64,000 nt of DNA, from assembly GCF_024171525.1 (NCBI RefSeq), contig NZ_JALJZY010000011.1, positions 1-64,000 on the forward strand. The letters run 5' to 3'. The position numbers and the translations under genes are program-made. Position 1 is the first letter of the stretch, and each line of letters opens with the position of its first letter. This DNA is from Neisseriaceae bacterium HSC-16F19 (GTDB lineage Bacteria > Pseudomonadota > Gammaproteobacteria > Burkholderiales > Neisseriaceae). Below the pieces are notes generated by a model. The model saw only the letters and a list, made by a program, of their open reading frames with translations. It had not been told where the DNA came from and searched no databases. Below are positions 16,762 through 25,092 of the stretch, piece after piece.

Positions 16762-17631
16762 TTAGTCTTGCGCATCCTGCCAGGCATCGCGGGTGTGTTT
16801 GGCTGCCTGAAAATAATCCGCCAAGGCCTGGCGGTCTTGTTGTTGCAGGCACTGTTGCAAAAACGCCAATTCCTGTTGTTGCCGTTGCAATAATGTTTGC
16901 AAACTGTCGCGGTTGGCGAGGCAGATGTCGGTCCAGATGGCCGGATGGCTGGCGGCAATGCGGGTGAAATCGCGAAAACCGCTGCCGGCAAATTGCAGCA
17001 GGGTCTCGCGTGCATCGGCGCTGCCGATTTGATGCACATAGGCGTAGGCGAGCAGATGCGGCAGATGGCTGACCGCGGCGAACACGGCATCGTGTTCGGC
17101 GGCATCCATGGTATGCACATGCGCCCCGGCCGTCTGCCACAAGGCGGAAACGGTGGCTTGCGCCGCCGGGTCTTGCTGCGGGTGTGGGCAGACGATGCAC
17201 TTCTTACCCGCAAACAGGCCGAACTGGGCGGCGGTGGCGCCGTGGCGGTCGGAACCGGCAATGGGATGGGCGGCCACACAATAAGGCAGATGCTGCGGCA
17301 AAGCTTGGGCAAAGGCGGCCAGTGCCGATTGCTTGGTGCTGCCGACATCGCTGACCAGGGTTTGCGGCGCCAAATGCGGGGCAATGCGGCGGCAGATGTC
17401 GGCCAAAGTGGCCACCGGCGTGGCCAGCAGTACCATATCGGCGCCGCCGATGCTGTCGCCGTCTATGCGGGTGTCGGCACGGTCAATCACCTTGCGCTCC
17501 AGCGCGCGCGTGAGGTTGTCGGCATCGATGTCTATGCCGACAACCTCACGCACATGGCCGCCGCGCTTCAAATCCAAAGCCAGCGAACCGCCTATCAGGC
17601 CCACGCCTATCAGCGCCAGAGTGTTGATCAT
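16762..17631 (-). CDS. tyrA: Prephenate dehydrogenase
   Basis: NAD(P)-dependent enzyme converting prephenate to 4-hydroxyphenylpyruvate in tyrosine synthesis. The Rossmann glycine motif GVGLIG lies at residues 9-14, and the segments SDVGSTK and AAHPIAGSDRHG follow. At 289 residues it is a monofunctional TyrA without chorismate mutase or ACT domains. A near-match uptake sequence (11 of 12) lies in the 3' end. It stands alone between repeat-rich spacers. Confidence 0.93.
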   Translation of the reverse strand: MINTLALIGVGLIGGSLALDLKRGGHVREVVGIDIDADNLTRALERKVIDRADTRIDGDSIGGADMVLLATPVATLADICRRIAPHLAPQTLVSDVGSTKQSALAAFAQALPQHLPYCVAAHPIAGSDRHGATAAQFGLFAGKKCIVCPHPQQDPAAQATVSALWQTAGAHVHTMDAAEHDAVFAAVSHLPHLLAYAYVHQIGSADARETLLQFAGSGFRDFTRIAASHPAIWTDICLANRDSLQTLLQRQQQELAFLQQCLQQQDRQALADYFQAAKHTRDAWQDAQD

Positions 17632-17723
17632 GGTGGTGTTTGATGAATAAAGACTGTATTTCTTGTGTTGCTTGGGCTACCAAGAGCAGTTGATTATGTT
17701 GGGTCTTGCGACCCAAGCTACAT

Positions 17724-17751
17724 ATTCCTGCCAATGCGGCTGGGTTTGCTG
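17724..17751. repeat. 28-bp copy of the 3' end of the neighbouring exonuclease gene
   Basis: ATTCCTGCCAATGCGGCTGG and 8 further bases are identical to 17882-17909, inside the last codons of the DEDD exonuclease gene. The copy sits outside the gene, beyond the palindrome at 17768-17828. Confidence 0.8.
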
Positions 17752-17767
17752 CTACAGATGGCACGCC

Positions 17768-17828
17768 GTAGGTCGGCTCTCCGAGCCGACATTGTTTTTT
17801 TGTGCGTCGGCTCGGAGAGCCGACCTAC
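17768..17828. repeat. GTAGG palindrome, copy 1 (TCGGCTC type)
   Basis: Arms GTAGGTCGGCTCTCCGAG... and the exact inverse ending CCTAC enclose a short T-rich loop. Each arm is itself a palindrome (TCGGCTC/GAGCCGA). Identical arms occur at 36406-36467 and 45143-45205. Confidence 0.85.
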
Positions 17829-17858
17829 GCATCGGTTTTCAGGCAGCCTGAAAAGGCC

Positions 17859-18653
17859 CTAACGCCCCCACGCGGCCATAAATTCCTGCCAATGCGGCTG
17901 GGTTTGCTGTTGCAGATAATGTTTGAGGCGGCGGATTTCCTGTTCGTAGCCGTCGCCGTCCAAAAAGCCGCGCATCAGGTCGAAGCGCAGATACATCAGA
18001 TAGGTGTTGGCGGCGTCGGTTTCGCAATAATGGCGGATTTCGGCCAAATCGCCGTGGCGGTAGGCCTGCCACACTTTGCTGCCGTCCATGCCCAGCTTGC
18101 CGGGGAAGCCGCACAGCTTGGCCATATCGTCCAGGGGCACGCTGGCACGCGGCTGGTACAGCGCCAGCAAGTCCATCAAATCGCAATGGCGGGCGTGGTA
18201 GCGGCTGATGTAGTTATTCCATTTGAACTCGCGGCTGTCGGCGAAATCGCCCTCGCCCATGTCCCAATAACGCGGCGCGGCGATGCCGTGTATCAGACCG
18301 CGGTAATGCAGCACCGGCAAATCGAAGCCGCCGCCGTTCCAGCTCACCAGCTGCGGGGTGTGGGTTTCGATGAGCTCGAAGAATTTGGCAATCAGCGTCT
18401 CTTCGCTGTCTTGGGTGTCGCCTATGCTGCCGATGTGGATTTTGTCGGCGCCCCAGCGCATGCAGCAGGAAATCGCCACCACCTGCTGCAAATGCAGCTG
18501 CATAAAATCGCTGCCGCCGGTCTGGGCGCGGCGCTGCTGCTGGGCAAACGCCACCACATCGTCGTCATTCACGTCCGCACCCAAGCCGTGCAGGGCGCGG
18601 ATGCCTGCTGCATCGGGGATGGTTTCTATATCAAACGCCAGTATCGGGGTCAT
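17859..18653 (-). CDS. Predicted 3'-5' exonuclease of the PolB-exonuclease-like DEDD family
   Basis: A 264-residue protein with the DEDD exonuclease motifs: FDIET (ExoI, residues 7-11), SWNGGGFDLPVL (ExoII) and HYCETDAANTYLMY (ExoIII). This matches the stand-alone family related to the proofreading domain of DNA polymerase B (PF10108, from memory). Its substrate is unknown; single-stranded DNA or RNA trimming is expected. The last codons are duplicated 150 bp downstream, beyond a palindromic repeat. Confidence 0.85.
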   Translation of the reverse strand: MTPILAFDIETIPDAAGIRALHGLGADVNDDDVVAFAQQQRRAQTGGSDFMQLHLQQVVAISCCMRWGADKIHIGSIGDTQDSEETLIAKFFELIETHTPQLVSWNGGGFDLPVLHYRGLIHGIAAPRYWDMGEGDFADSREFKWNNYISRYHARHCDLMDLLALYQPRASVPLDDMAKLCGFPGKLGMDGSKVWQAYRHGDLAEIRHYCETDAANTYLMYLRFDLMRGFLDGDGYEQEIRRLKHYLQQQTQPHWQEFMAAWGR

Positions 18654-18679
18654 GCCGCCTTCTCCGTGTGCCTGCTGTC

Positions 18680-18777
18680 TTCAAAATGAGCATGATACAG
18701 CGTTGCTGCACCTCGCCGTACTACCTGTACTGTCTTCGGCTTGCTGCCTTGTCTCATGCTCATTTTGCGCGACTGTG
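18680..18777. mobile_element. Correia-like element, degenerate copy
   Basis: Contains the CREE core GTACTACCTGTACTGTCT and the GCCTTGTCTCATGCTCATTTT arm. The outer ends have lost the TATAG consensus (right end GCGACTGTG). It lies between the exonuclease gene and pepN. Confidence 0.75.
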
Positions 18778-18795
18778 TTTGGGCGCATTGTGGCA

Positions 18796-21435
18796 TCAGG
18801 CCAGAATTTTATCCACGATTTCGGCACTGTCTTTGGACAAAGCCTCTTGTGCGCGGATGCGCTCCAACTGGGTGCGCATCAATGCCTGCCGTCCGGGTTC
18901 CAAGCGGGCGAACAGGTCGAAAGCCTGCACCAGCCGCGCCGCCACTTGCGGATTGTAGCGGTCGATGGCGATGATGTGCTCGGCCAAAAAGGCATAACCG
19001 CTGCCGTCTGCGGCATGGAAATGGCGCATATTGCGGCTGAAGCTGCCCAAGAGCGCGCGCACTTTATTGGGGTTTTCGAGGCTGAATTCGGGGTGTTGCA
19101 AGGCTGCCTGAACCTGTTGCGGCGTGTCGGCGCGCAGACTGGAAGCAATGAGGGCAAAATATTTGTCCATTACCAAGGCATTGCCGCTGTGGCGTTGGGC
19201 AAAATGCGCCAGCAACTGGTTGCGCTCTTCGTGTTCCTGATGGTTGATGCAGCTGAGCAAGCCCCATTCGTGGGTCATATTGTGCGCCAGCTGGTCGTAT
19301 TGCTGGCGCACATAGGCGAGCATGGCCGGGTTGGCATACAGCATCCACACGCGGATGGCGTTGAGCAGACTGCGCGCGGCGGCCATCTCGGGATGGTACT
19401 CGTAAGGCCGCTCCAGGCCGCTGGCCTCTTCCTGGGCATAGCCCCACAAACGCCAGTGGCTCAAGGCTTTCAGGCAGCCTTTGGCCACACTGAACAGCAG
19501 TGCTTGGCGCGCATCGACATAATGCTGCGGGTTGATGGCATTATCGCCCTCCCACAATTCCGCTTCCGCCGGCACTTGCAGCAGCAGGGCTTTAAAGGCG
19601 GGGTCGAGGTCGGCATTGAGGGCGTGGCTGATGGCCGCCGCCAGTTCGGGATGTTCGGGCGGGGTTTGGCCTTGGCGGATGGCCTCCACATTGGCGGCCA
19701 CAGCACGGCGGTACAGGGTTTGCGCCGCTTCCCAGCGTGCGAACTCGTCGCTGTCGTGCGCCAAGAGCAGCATCAAATCGGCATCGCTATAGGGGTAATG
19801 CAGGTGTACCGGCGCGGAAAAACCGCGCAATAAAGAGGGCACCACCTCCTGCCCCACCCCTTCCAGCACAAATTCCTGCTCGGCCTCAGTAAGCAGCAGC
19901 ACCGCTTCATCCACGCTCTCTGCGCGTTCAGGCAGCCTGAACGGCACTTGCACGCCGTCGCGATTAAACAGCGCAGTTTTCACCGGAATCATCATCGGCT
20001 GTTTGGCGTCCATATCGGGTGTCGGCGGCACTTGCTGGCGCATATTCAGCACCAGCGCGCCGTCATCGCGCAGACGGCTCTCTACCGTGACCGCGGGTGT
20101 GCCCGCCTGGCTATACCACAGTGCAAACTGGTCGAGATTGATGTGGTTGGCATCGGCCATGGCGGCGCGGAAATCGTCGCAGGTGACGGCCTGGCCGTCG
20201 TGACGTTGGAAATACAGGCGCATGCCTTGTTGGAAGCCGTCTTCGCCCAAGAGCGTATGGTACATGCGCACCACTTCGGCGCCTTTTTCATACACGGTCA
20301 TGGTGTAGAAATTGTTCATTTCCTCATATGAAGCCGGACGCACCGGATGCGCCATCGGGCCGGCGTCTTCGGGGAACTGGTGCTGGCGCAGCAGGCGCAC
20401 ATTGTGGATGCGGCGCACGGCACGGCTGGCGCGGTCGCCGGAAAATTCCTGGTCGCGGAATACGGTGAGGCCCTCTTTGAGCGAGAGCTGGAACCAGTCG
20501 CGGCAGGTGACGCGGTTGCCGGTCCAGTTGTGGAAATATTCGTGGCCGATCACCGCTTCGATGCCTTCAAAATCGGCATCGGTGGCGCTGGCGCTGTCGG
20601 CGAGCACGTATTTGGTATTGAAAATATTCAAACCCTTGTTTTCCATGGCGCCCATATTAAAGTCGCCCACCGCCACCACCATATAGATGTCCAAATCGTA
20701 TTCCAGCCGGAAACGCGCCTCGTCCCAGCGCATGGCGTGTTTGAGCGATTCGATCGCAAACGCGGTTTTGTCCTTGTCTTCGGCGCGGGTGTAGAAATGC
20801 AGCGCCACTTGGCGGCCGGAAGCGGTGGTAAAACGGTCTTGCGCCAAGGCCAAATCGCCGGCCACCAGCGCAAACAGATAGCTCGGTTTGGCAAAGGGGT
20901 CGCGCCATTTCACCCAGTGGCGGCCTTTTTCCAGATTGCCGGAACCAATCAGATTGCCGTTGGAGAGCAGCACCGGATAGCGTTTTTTGTCGGCAATAAT
21001 GGTGGTGGTGTATTTGCCCATCACATCCGGCCGGTCGAAGTAATAGGTCATCTTGCGAAAACCTTCCGGCTCGCACTGGGTATAGAGATTGCCTTTGCTC
21101 TCGTAGAGACCCATCAGCGATTTGTTTTGCGCCGGATAGAGCCGGGTGGTGATTTCCAGCACGAAATCATCGGCAGGCACATCGGGGATGGTGAGTTTTT
21201 CGTCCGCCAGGGTGTAGGCATCGGCTGAGAGTGCCTGACCATCGAGCTCCAGCGCCACCAGCTCGGCACTGCCGTCGAGCACACAGGGCGCGCCGCTGTT
21301 TAAGGGCCTGAGCAACAGGCGCGATTGCAGCAGGGTGTGGTCGGTTTCGATGGTGAAGGTCAGCTCCACCTGCACCACGGCAAAGTCCGGGGCACGGTAG
21401 TCTTTGAGGTAATGAACGGTTTTGGCATCACTCAT
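18796..21435 (-). CDS. pepN: Aminopeptidase N (M1 family)
   Basis: An 879-residue cytoplasmic zinc aminopeptidase. The substrate-anchoring GAMEN motif lies at 262-266, and the zinc site HEYFH at 298-302 with the third ligand Glu321. All four domains expected from the E. coli enzyme fit the length. I chose the ATG at 21435; the frame continues 25 codons upstream through a probable leader. Three uptake sequences lie inside the gene (19101-19112, 19469-19480, 19927-19938). Confidence 0.96.
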   Translation of the reverse strand: MSDAKTVHYLKDYRAPDFAVVQVELTFTIETDHTLLQSRLLLRPLNSGAPCVLDGSAELVALELDGQALSADAYTLADEKLTIPDVPADDFVLEITTRLYPAQNKSLMGLYESKGNLYTQCEPEGFRKMTYYFDRPDVMGKYTTTIIADKKRYPVLLSNGNLIGSGNLEKGRHWVKWRDPFAKPSYLFALVAGDLALAQDRFTTASGRQVALHFYTRAEDKDKTAFAIESLKHAMRWDEARFRLEYDLDIYMVVAVGDFNMGAMENKGLNIFNTKYVLADSASATDADFEGIEAVIGHEYFHNWTGNRVTCRDWFQLSLKEGLTVFRDQEFSGDRASRAVRRIHNVRLLRQHQFPEDAGPMAHPVRPASYEEMNNFYTMTVYEKGAEVVRMYHTLLGEDGFQQGMRLYFQRHDGQAVTCDDFRAAMADANHINLDQFALWYSQAGTPAVTVESRLRDDGALVLNMRQQVPPTPDMDAKQPMMIPVKTALFNRDGVQVPFRLPERAESVDEAVLLLTEAEQEFVLEGVGQEVVPSLLRGFSAPVHLHYPYSDADLMLLLAHDSDEFARWEAAQTLYRRAVAANVEAIRQGQTPPEHPELAAAISHALNADLDPAFKALLLQVPAEAELWEGDNAINPQHYVDARQALLFSVAKGCLKALSHWRLWGYAQEEASGLERPYEYHPEMAAARSLLNAIRVWMLYANPAMLAYVRQQYDQLAHNMTHEWGLLSCINHQEHEERNQLLAHFAQRHSGNALVMDKYFALIASSLRADTPQQVQAALQHPEFSLENPNKVRALLGSFSRNMRHFHAADGSGYAFLAEHIIAIDRYNPQVAARLVQAFDLFARLEPGRQALMRTQLERIRAQEALSKDSAEIVDKILA

Positions 21436-21512
21436 GGCATCGGCAGTTTGAAAAGGGCAAAGAGTGTGTATTGTACGGGGATTTGAGGTTTTGCGGCAGC
21501 CTGAAAACATAC

Positions 21513-21544
21513 AAAAAACCGCCGTTTAAACCACGGCGGTTTTT
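21513..21544 (-). terminator. Terminator downstream of the DUF2892 gene
   Basis: AAAACCGCCGT and ACGGCGGTTTT pair around an 8-base loop. In the minus direction it ends in a T run just after the DUF2892 stop. Confidence 0.8.
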
Positions 21545-21556
21545 AAGGGAAAGATT

Positions 21557-21745
21557 TTAAGACTTACACGAACGCTTGCCCAAGAGCGTATAAATGCCGC
21601 ACCAGCCCAACAGGCCGGTGATCAGCGGTATCAGCCCGATCCAGCCCCACGGGGTTTGCGGACCCACAAACACCAAGGCCAGCAGCACCAGCCCTACAAT
21701 CACACGGATAATGCGTTCGGTTTTTCCGACATTGCGACAAAACAC
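21557..21745 (-). CDS. DUF2892 (YgaP transmembrane-type) small membrane protein
   Basis: A 62-residue protein with two hydrophobic helices. The N-terminal NVGKTERIIRVIVG is the hallmark of DUF2892, the membrane part found in YgaP and often linked to sulfur metabolism. The start is GTG, with a strong AAGGAG eight bases before it. It diverges from an ArsR-family gene with the cysteine spacing of persulfide sensors, which suggests a shared control region at 21746-21916. Confidence 0.82.
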   Translation of the reverse strand: MFCRNVGKTERIIRVIVGLVLLALVFVGPQTPWGWIGLIPLITGLLGWCGIYTLLGKRSCKS

Positions 21746-21916
21746 GGTTCACTCCTTGTCATCACAGTTGGCAACGGCGCTATGTTACATCAATAAACCA
21801 TGATATGTAAATGGATTTGGCATGCTTGCTGCCCGCGGCAAACTTGCCTACAATGGCCGCAGCGTATTGTTCTATAAAGAAAATACAAATAATTCCCATC
21901 TACAAGACACAACACC

Positions 21917-22240
21917 ATGCAAGAAATGTTCGACAACGCCAGCAAGGCCGGCAAGCTGCTCAAAGTCATCTCCCATCCCCACCGGCTGATGATTTTGTGC
22001 GCCCTGCTCGAGGGCAAGAAAAATGTGACCGAGCTGACCGAAGTCGTCGGCATCAGCCAAACCGCCATGTCCAACCACTTGGCACGGCTGCGCAGCGAGG
22101 GCATCGTCGATTTTGTCCGCTACCACCGCAGCCTGGTGTACGAACTCATCTCCCCGGACATTGCCCGCATCATCCACACCCTCTACCAAATCTATTGCGC
22201 CCCGGAAGAAACCCAAGCGGCCAAGCGTTCCGGCAAATAA
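21917..22240 (+). CDS. ArsR-family regulator, BigR/SqrR-like persulfide sensor candidate
   Basis: A 107-residue winged-helix repressor with the recognition helix VVGISQTAMSNHLARLRSEG. It lacks the ELCVCDL metal site of arsenic or cadmium sensors. It has exactly two relevant cysteines, Cys28 and Cys94. Their 66-residue spacing equals that of BigR and SqrR, which sense persulfide by forming a tetrasulfide link. Diverging from a DUF2892 gene supports a role in sulfide or persulfide response; this is inference. Its targets are not shown. Confidence 0.85.
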   Translation: MQEMFDNASKAGKLLKVISHPHRLMILCALLEGKKNVTELTEVVGISQTAMSNHLARLRSEGIVDFVRYHRSLVYELISPDIARIIHTLYQIYCAPEETQAAKRSGK

Positions 22241-22257
22241 AGCCCTTACCAAAAACA

Positions 22258-22284
22258 AGGCTGCCTGAAACGTTCAGGCAGCCT
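22258..22284. terminator. Bidirectional terminator from paired uptake sequences
   Basis: AGGCTGCCTGAA and its inverse with a 3-base loop between the convergent ArsR gene and rhlE. Confidence 0.85.
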
Positions 22285-22303
22285 GTTTTGGATGCTTCAA
22301 TAC

Positions 22304-23701
22304 TTACTCCCCGCGTACCCCGTAATTGGGTTGCAGCAGCGCGCATTGCAAACGGGTGCGGCGGCTGCGGCCGGGAATGCGGTGGCAGGCGGCACCGGCA
22401 TCGCTGGCCGGTGCGCGCGCCTTGTCTTTGGCGGCATCGCGTTTGACCGCCGCAGTACGTTCCTGACGGCGGCTGCCGCCTTCGGTATTGCCGCGGTTTT
22501 CGCGCGGAGCACGCACTTCGCGCTCCGGCTGCGGCGCGCTGTCCTGCGGCCACCAGCGCGGCTCGAAACCTTCGATGCGCTCCACCTGCAAATCTTTTTT
22601 GATCAATTCCTTAATCGCCTCAAACATTTTCTGTTCGTCGGCATCCATCAGCGAAATCGCCACGCCTTCGGCACCGGCGCGACCGGTGCGGCCGATGCGG
22701 TGCACATAATCTTCCGGCGCGGTGGGCATTTCGTAATTGATCACAAAGGGCAGCTCGGCAATGTCCAAACCGCGCGCCGCCACATCGGTGGCCACCAGCA
22801 CGCGCAGGCTGCCGTCTTTGAATTGCGACAGGGTTTCCAGGCGGCTTTGCTGCGATTTGTCACCGTGGATGGCCTGGGCGCTGATGCCGCGGCGGTTGAG
22901 GTCGCGGTTGACCTGATCCACGCTCTGCTTGGTTTTGCAGAATACAATCACCTGGCTCATGTTCAAATCCAGAATCAGGCGCTCCAGCAAGGCGCGTTTG
23001 CGGCCGGTGTCGATGGCGATGATGTGCTGCTCGACATTGGCCGAGGTGGTGTTTTGCGCCGCCACGCTGATTTCTTCCGGCGCGCGCATAAAGTCTTGCG
23101 CCAAACGGCGGATGGGCGGGGCGAAGGTGGCGGAAAACAGCAGCGTCTGCCGCTCCTTGGGCAGCATCTGCATGATGCGGCGGATGTCATCGATAAAGCC
23201 CATGTCGAGCATGCGGTCGGCTTCGTCCAAAACCACAATTTCCACCTTGTTGAGCTGGATGTTTTTCTGCTGCACATGGTCGAGCAGGCGGCCCACGGTG
23301 GCCACCACAATCTCGCAACCGGCCCGAAGCGCCTGTTTTTGCGGCTCCATATTCATGCCGCCAAAGAGCACGGTGTGGCGCAGGCTGAGGTTTTTCAGGT
23401 AGCCCTGCACGTTTTGGTCGATCTGGTCGGCCAACTCGCGCGTGGGCGTGAGCACCAGCATGCGCACCGGGTGCATGGCCGGCGAGGTACTGGTGGTGGC
23501 ATAGCGTTTCAGGCGCTCCAGACTCGGCAGCATAAAGGCGGCTGTTTTGCCGGTGCCGGTTTGTGCGGCGGCGAGCAAATCATGCCCGGCCAAAGCCTTG
23601 GGGATGGCCGCCGCCTGTATCGGCGTCGGCGTCTCATAGCCCTGCTCTACCAGGGCAGATACGATTTCGGGCGACAGGCCCAAGTCGGAAAAAGCATTCA
23701 C
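22304..23701 (-). CDS. rhlE: DEAD-box RNA helicase RhlE
   Basis: A 465-residue ATP-dependent RNA helicase. The core motifs are present: the Q motif region TPTPIQ, AAQTGTGKT (Walker A), DEADRMLDMGF, SAT and HRIGRTGRAG. A basic, disordered C-terminal tail of about 90 residues probably binds RNA. RhlE proteins act in ribosome assembly and RNA decay. It stands alone and diverges from recA. The exact C-terminus is poorly conserved. Confidence 0.92.
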   Translation of the reverse strand: MNAFSDLGLSPEIVSALVEQGYETPTPIQAAAIPKALAGHDLLAAAQTGTGKTAAFMLPSLERLKRYATTSTSPAMHPVRMLVLTPTRELADQIDQNVQGYLKNLSLRHTVLFGGMNMEPQKQALRAGCEIVVATVGRLLDHVQQKNIQLNKVEIVVLDEADRMLDMGFIDDIRRIMQMLPKERQTLLFSATFAPPIRRLAQDFMRAPEEISVAAQNTTSANVEQHIIAIDTGRKRALLERLILDLNMSQVIVFCKTKQSVDQVNRDLNRRGISAQAIHGDKSQQSRLETLSQFKDGSLRVLVATDVAARGLDIAELPFVINYEMPTAPEDYVHRIGRTGRAGAEGVAISLMDADEQKMFEAIKELIKKDLQVERIEGFEPRWWPQDSAPQPEREVRAPRENRGNTEGGSRRQERTAAVKRDAAKDKARAPASDAGAACHRIPGRSRRTRLQCALLQPNYGVRGE

Positions 23702-23906
23702 GGGTCAAACTCCGGGCGCCTGCACACGGCAAGCGCTCTCTATTCTGTATTTCAGGCTGCCTGAAAGCGGCAAACAAGCGCTGGCAGGCAAAGGCGGCAG
23801 TGTACCATTTTTCAGGCAGCCTGAGACCTGTGCCAAACACAGAAACGGCGCTTTGTGCGATAATCGCCGCCAAAGCGAAAACCCCTTTTGAGAAAGAAAG
23901 CACCTC

Positions 23907-24953
23907 ATGTCAGAAGAAAAAAGCAAAGCCCTCGCCGCCGCGCTGGCGCAGATTGAAAAACAATTCGGCAAAGGCGCCATCATGAAGATGGACGGCAGCC
24001 ACAAAGACGAAAATCTGGAAGTCATTTCCACCGGCTCCTTGGGCGTGGATTTGGCCCTCGGTGTCGGCGGCCTGCCGCGCGGACGCATCGTCGAAATCTT
24101 CGGCCCCGAGTCTTCCGGTAAAACCACGCTGTGTTTGGAAACCATTGCCCAATGCCAGAAAAACGGCGGCGTGTGCGCCTTTATCGATGCCGAAAACGCC
24201 TTCGACCCGATTTACGCGCGCAAACTGGGCGTGAAAGTGGAAGAGCTGATGGTGTCGCAGCCGGACACCGGGGAACAGGCACTGGAAATCTGCGACATGC
24301 TGGTGCGCAGCGGCGGCGTGGACATGGTGGTCATCGACTCCGTGGCCGCGCTGGTGCCCAAGGCCGAGATTGAAGGCGAAATGGGCGACAGCCATGTCGG
24401 CCTGCACGCCCGCCTGATGAGCCAGGCTTTGCGCAAACTCACCGGCCACATCAAGAAAACCAATACCCTGGTGGTGTTCATCAACCAAATCCGCATGAAA
24501 ATCGGCGTGATGTTCGGCAGCCCCGAAACCACCACCGGCGGCAATGCCTTGAAATTCTACGCCTCCGTGCGCCTGGACATCCGCCGCGCCAGCCAGATTA
24601 AAAAAGGCGACGACATCTTGGGCAACGAAACCAAGGTCAAAGTCATTAAAAACAAAGTCGCCCCGCCCTTCCGCCAGGCCGAATTCGACATTCTCTACGG
24701 CGAAGGCGTGAGCTGGGAAGGCGAATTGATCGACATCGGCAGCAAGCTGAACATCATCGGCAAATCCGGCGCCTGGTACAGCTACGAAGGCAACAAAATC
24801 GGCCAAGGCAAGGACAATACCCGCACCTGGCTGAAAGAAAACCCGGAAGTAGCCCAAGAAATCGAAGCCAAAATCCGCGCCGCCGTGGGGGTAGACATCA
24901 GCATCACCGAAGGCGTGCTGGACGAAACCGACGGCGAAGCGCCGGAAGAATAA
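23907..24953 (+). CDS. recA: Recombinase RecA
   Basis: A 348-residue DNA strand-exchange ATPase, central to homologous recombination and to natural transformation in this family. The Walker A segment is GPESSGKTT, and the DNA-binding and ATPase segments DSVAALVPKAEIEGEMGDS and NQIRMKIGVMFG are intact. The acidic C-terminal tail (DETDGEAPEE) is typical. Upstream is a spacer with two uptake sequences. No LexA-type operator is visible. It ends at a GC-rich terminator. Confidence 0.98.
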   Translation: MSEEKSKALAAALAQIEKQFGKGAIMKMDGSHKDENLEVISTGSLGVDLALGVGGLPRGRIVEIFGPESSGKTTLCLETIAQCQKNGGVCAFIDAENAFDPIYARKLGVKVEELMVSQPDTGEQALEICDMLVRSGGVDMVVIDSVAALVPKAEIEGEMGDSHVGLHARLMSQALRKLTGHIKKTNTLVVFINQIRMKIGVMFGSPETTTGGNALKFYASVRLDIRRASQIKKGDDILGNETKVKVIKNKVAPPFRQAEFDILYGEGVSWEGELIDIGSKLNIIGKSGAWYSYEGNKIGQGKDNTRTWLKENPEVAQEIEAKIRAAVGVDISITEGVLDETDGEAPEE

Positions 24954-24972
24954 AGCCGCAGCTTCCCAATGC

Positions 24973-25002
24973 AACAGGCAGACCCGCGGGTCTGCCTGTT
25001 TT
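24973..25002 (+). terminator. recA terminator
   Basis: Inverted repeat AACAGGCAGACCC / GGGTCTGCCTGTT followed by T residues, 20 bp after the recA stop. Confidence 0.88.
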
Positions 25003-25043
25003 GCTGTGATCTGCACAAGCTGCCAGATATACCCAAAAAACAA

Positions 25044-25077
25044 AACAGGCTGCCTGAAACATTTCAGGCAGCCTGTT
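25044..25077. terminator. Terminator from paired uptake sequences, downstream of pnp
   Basis: AACAGGCTGCCTGAAA and its inverse around a two-base loop, between convergent recA and pnp. Confidence 0.85.
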
Positions 25078-25092
25078 GGCTACGGGAACAGC

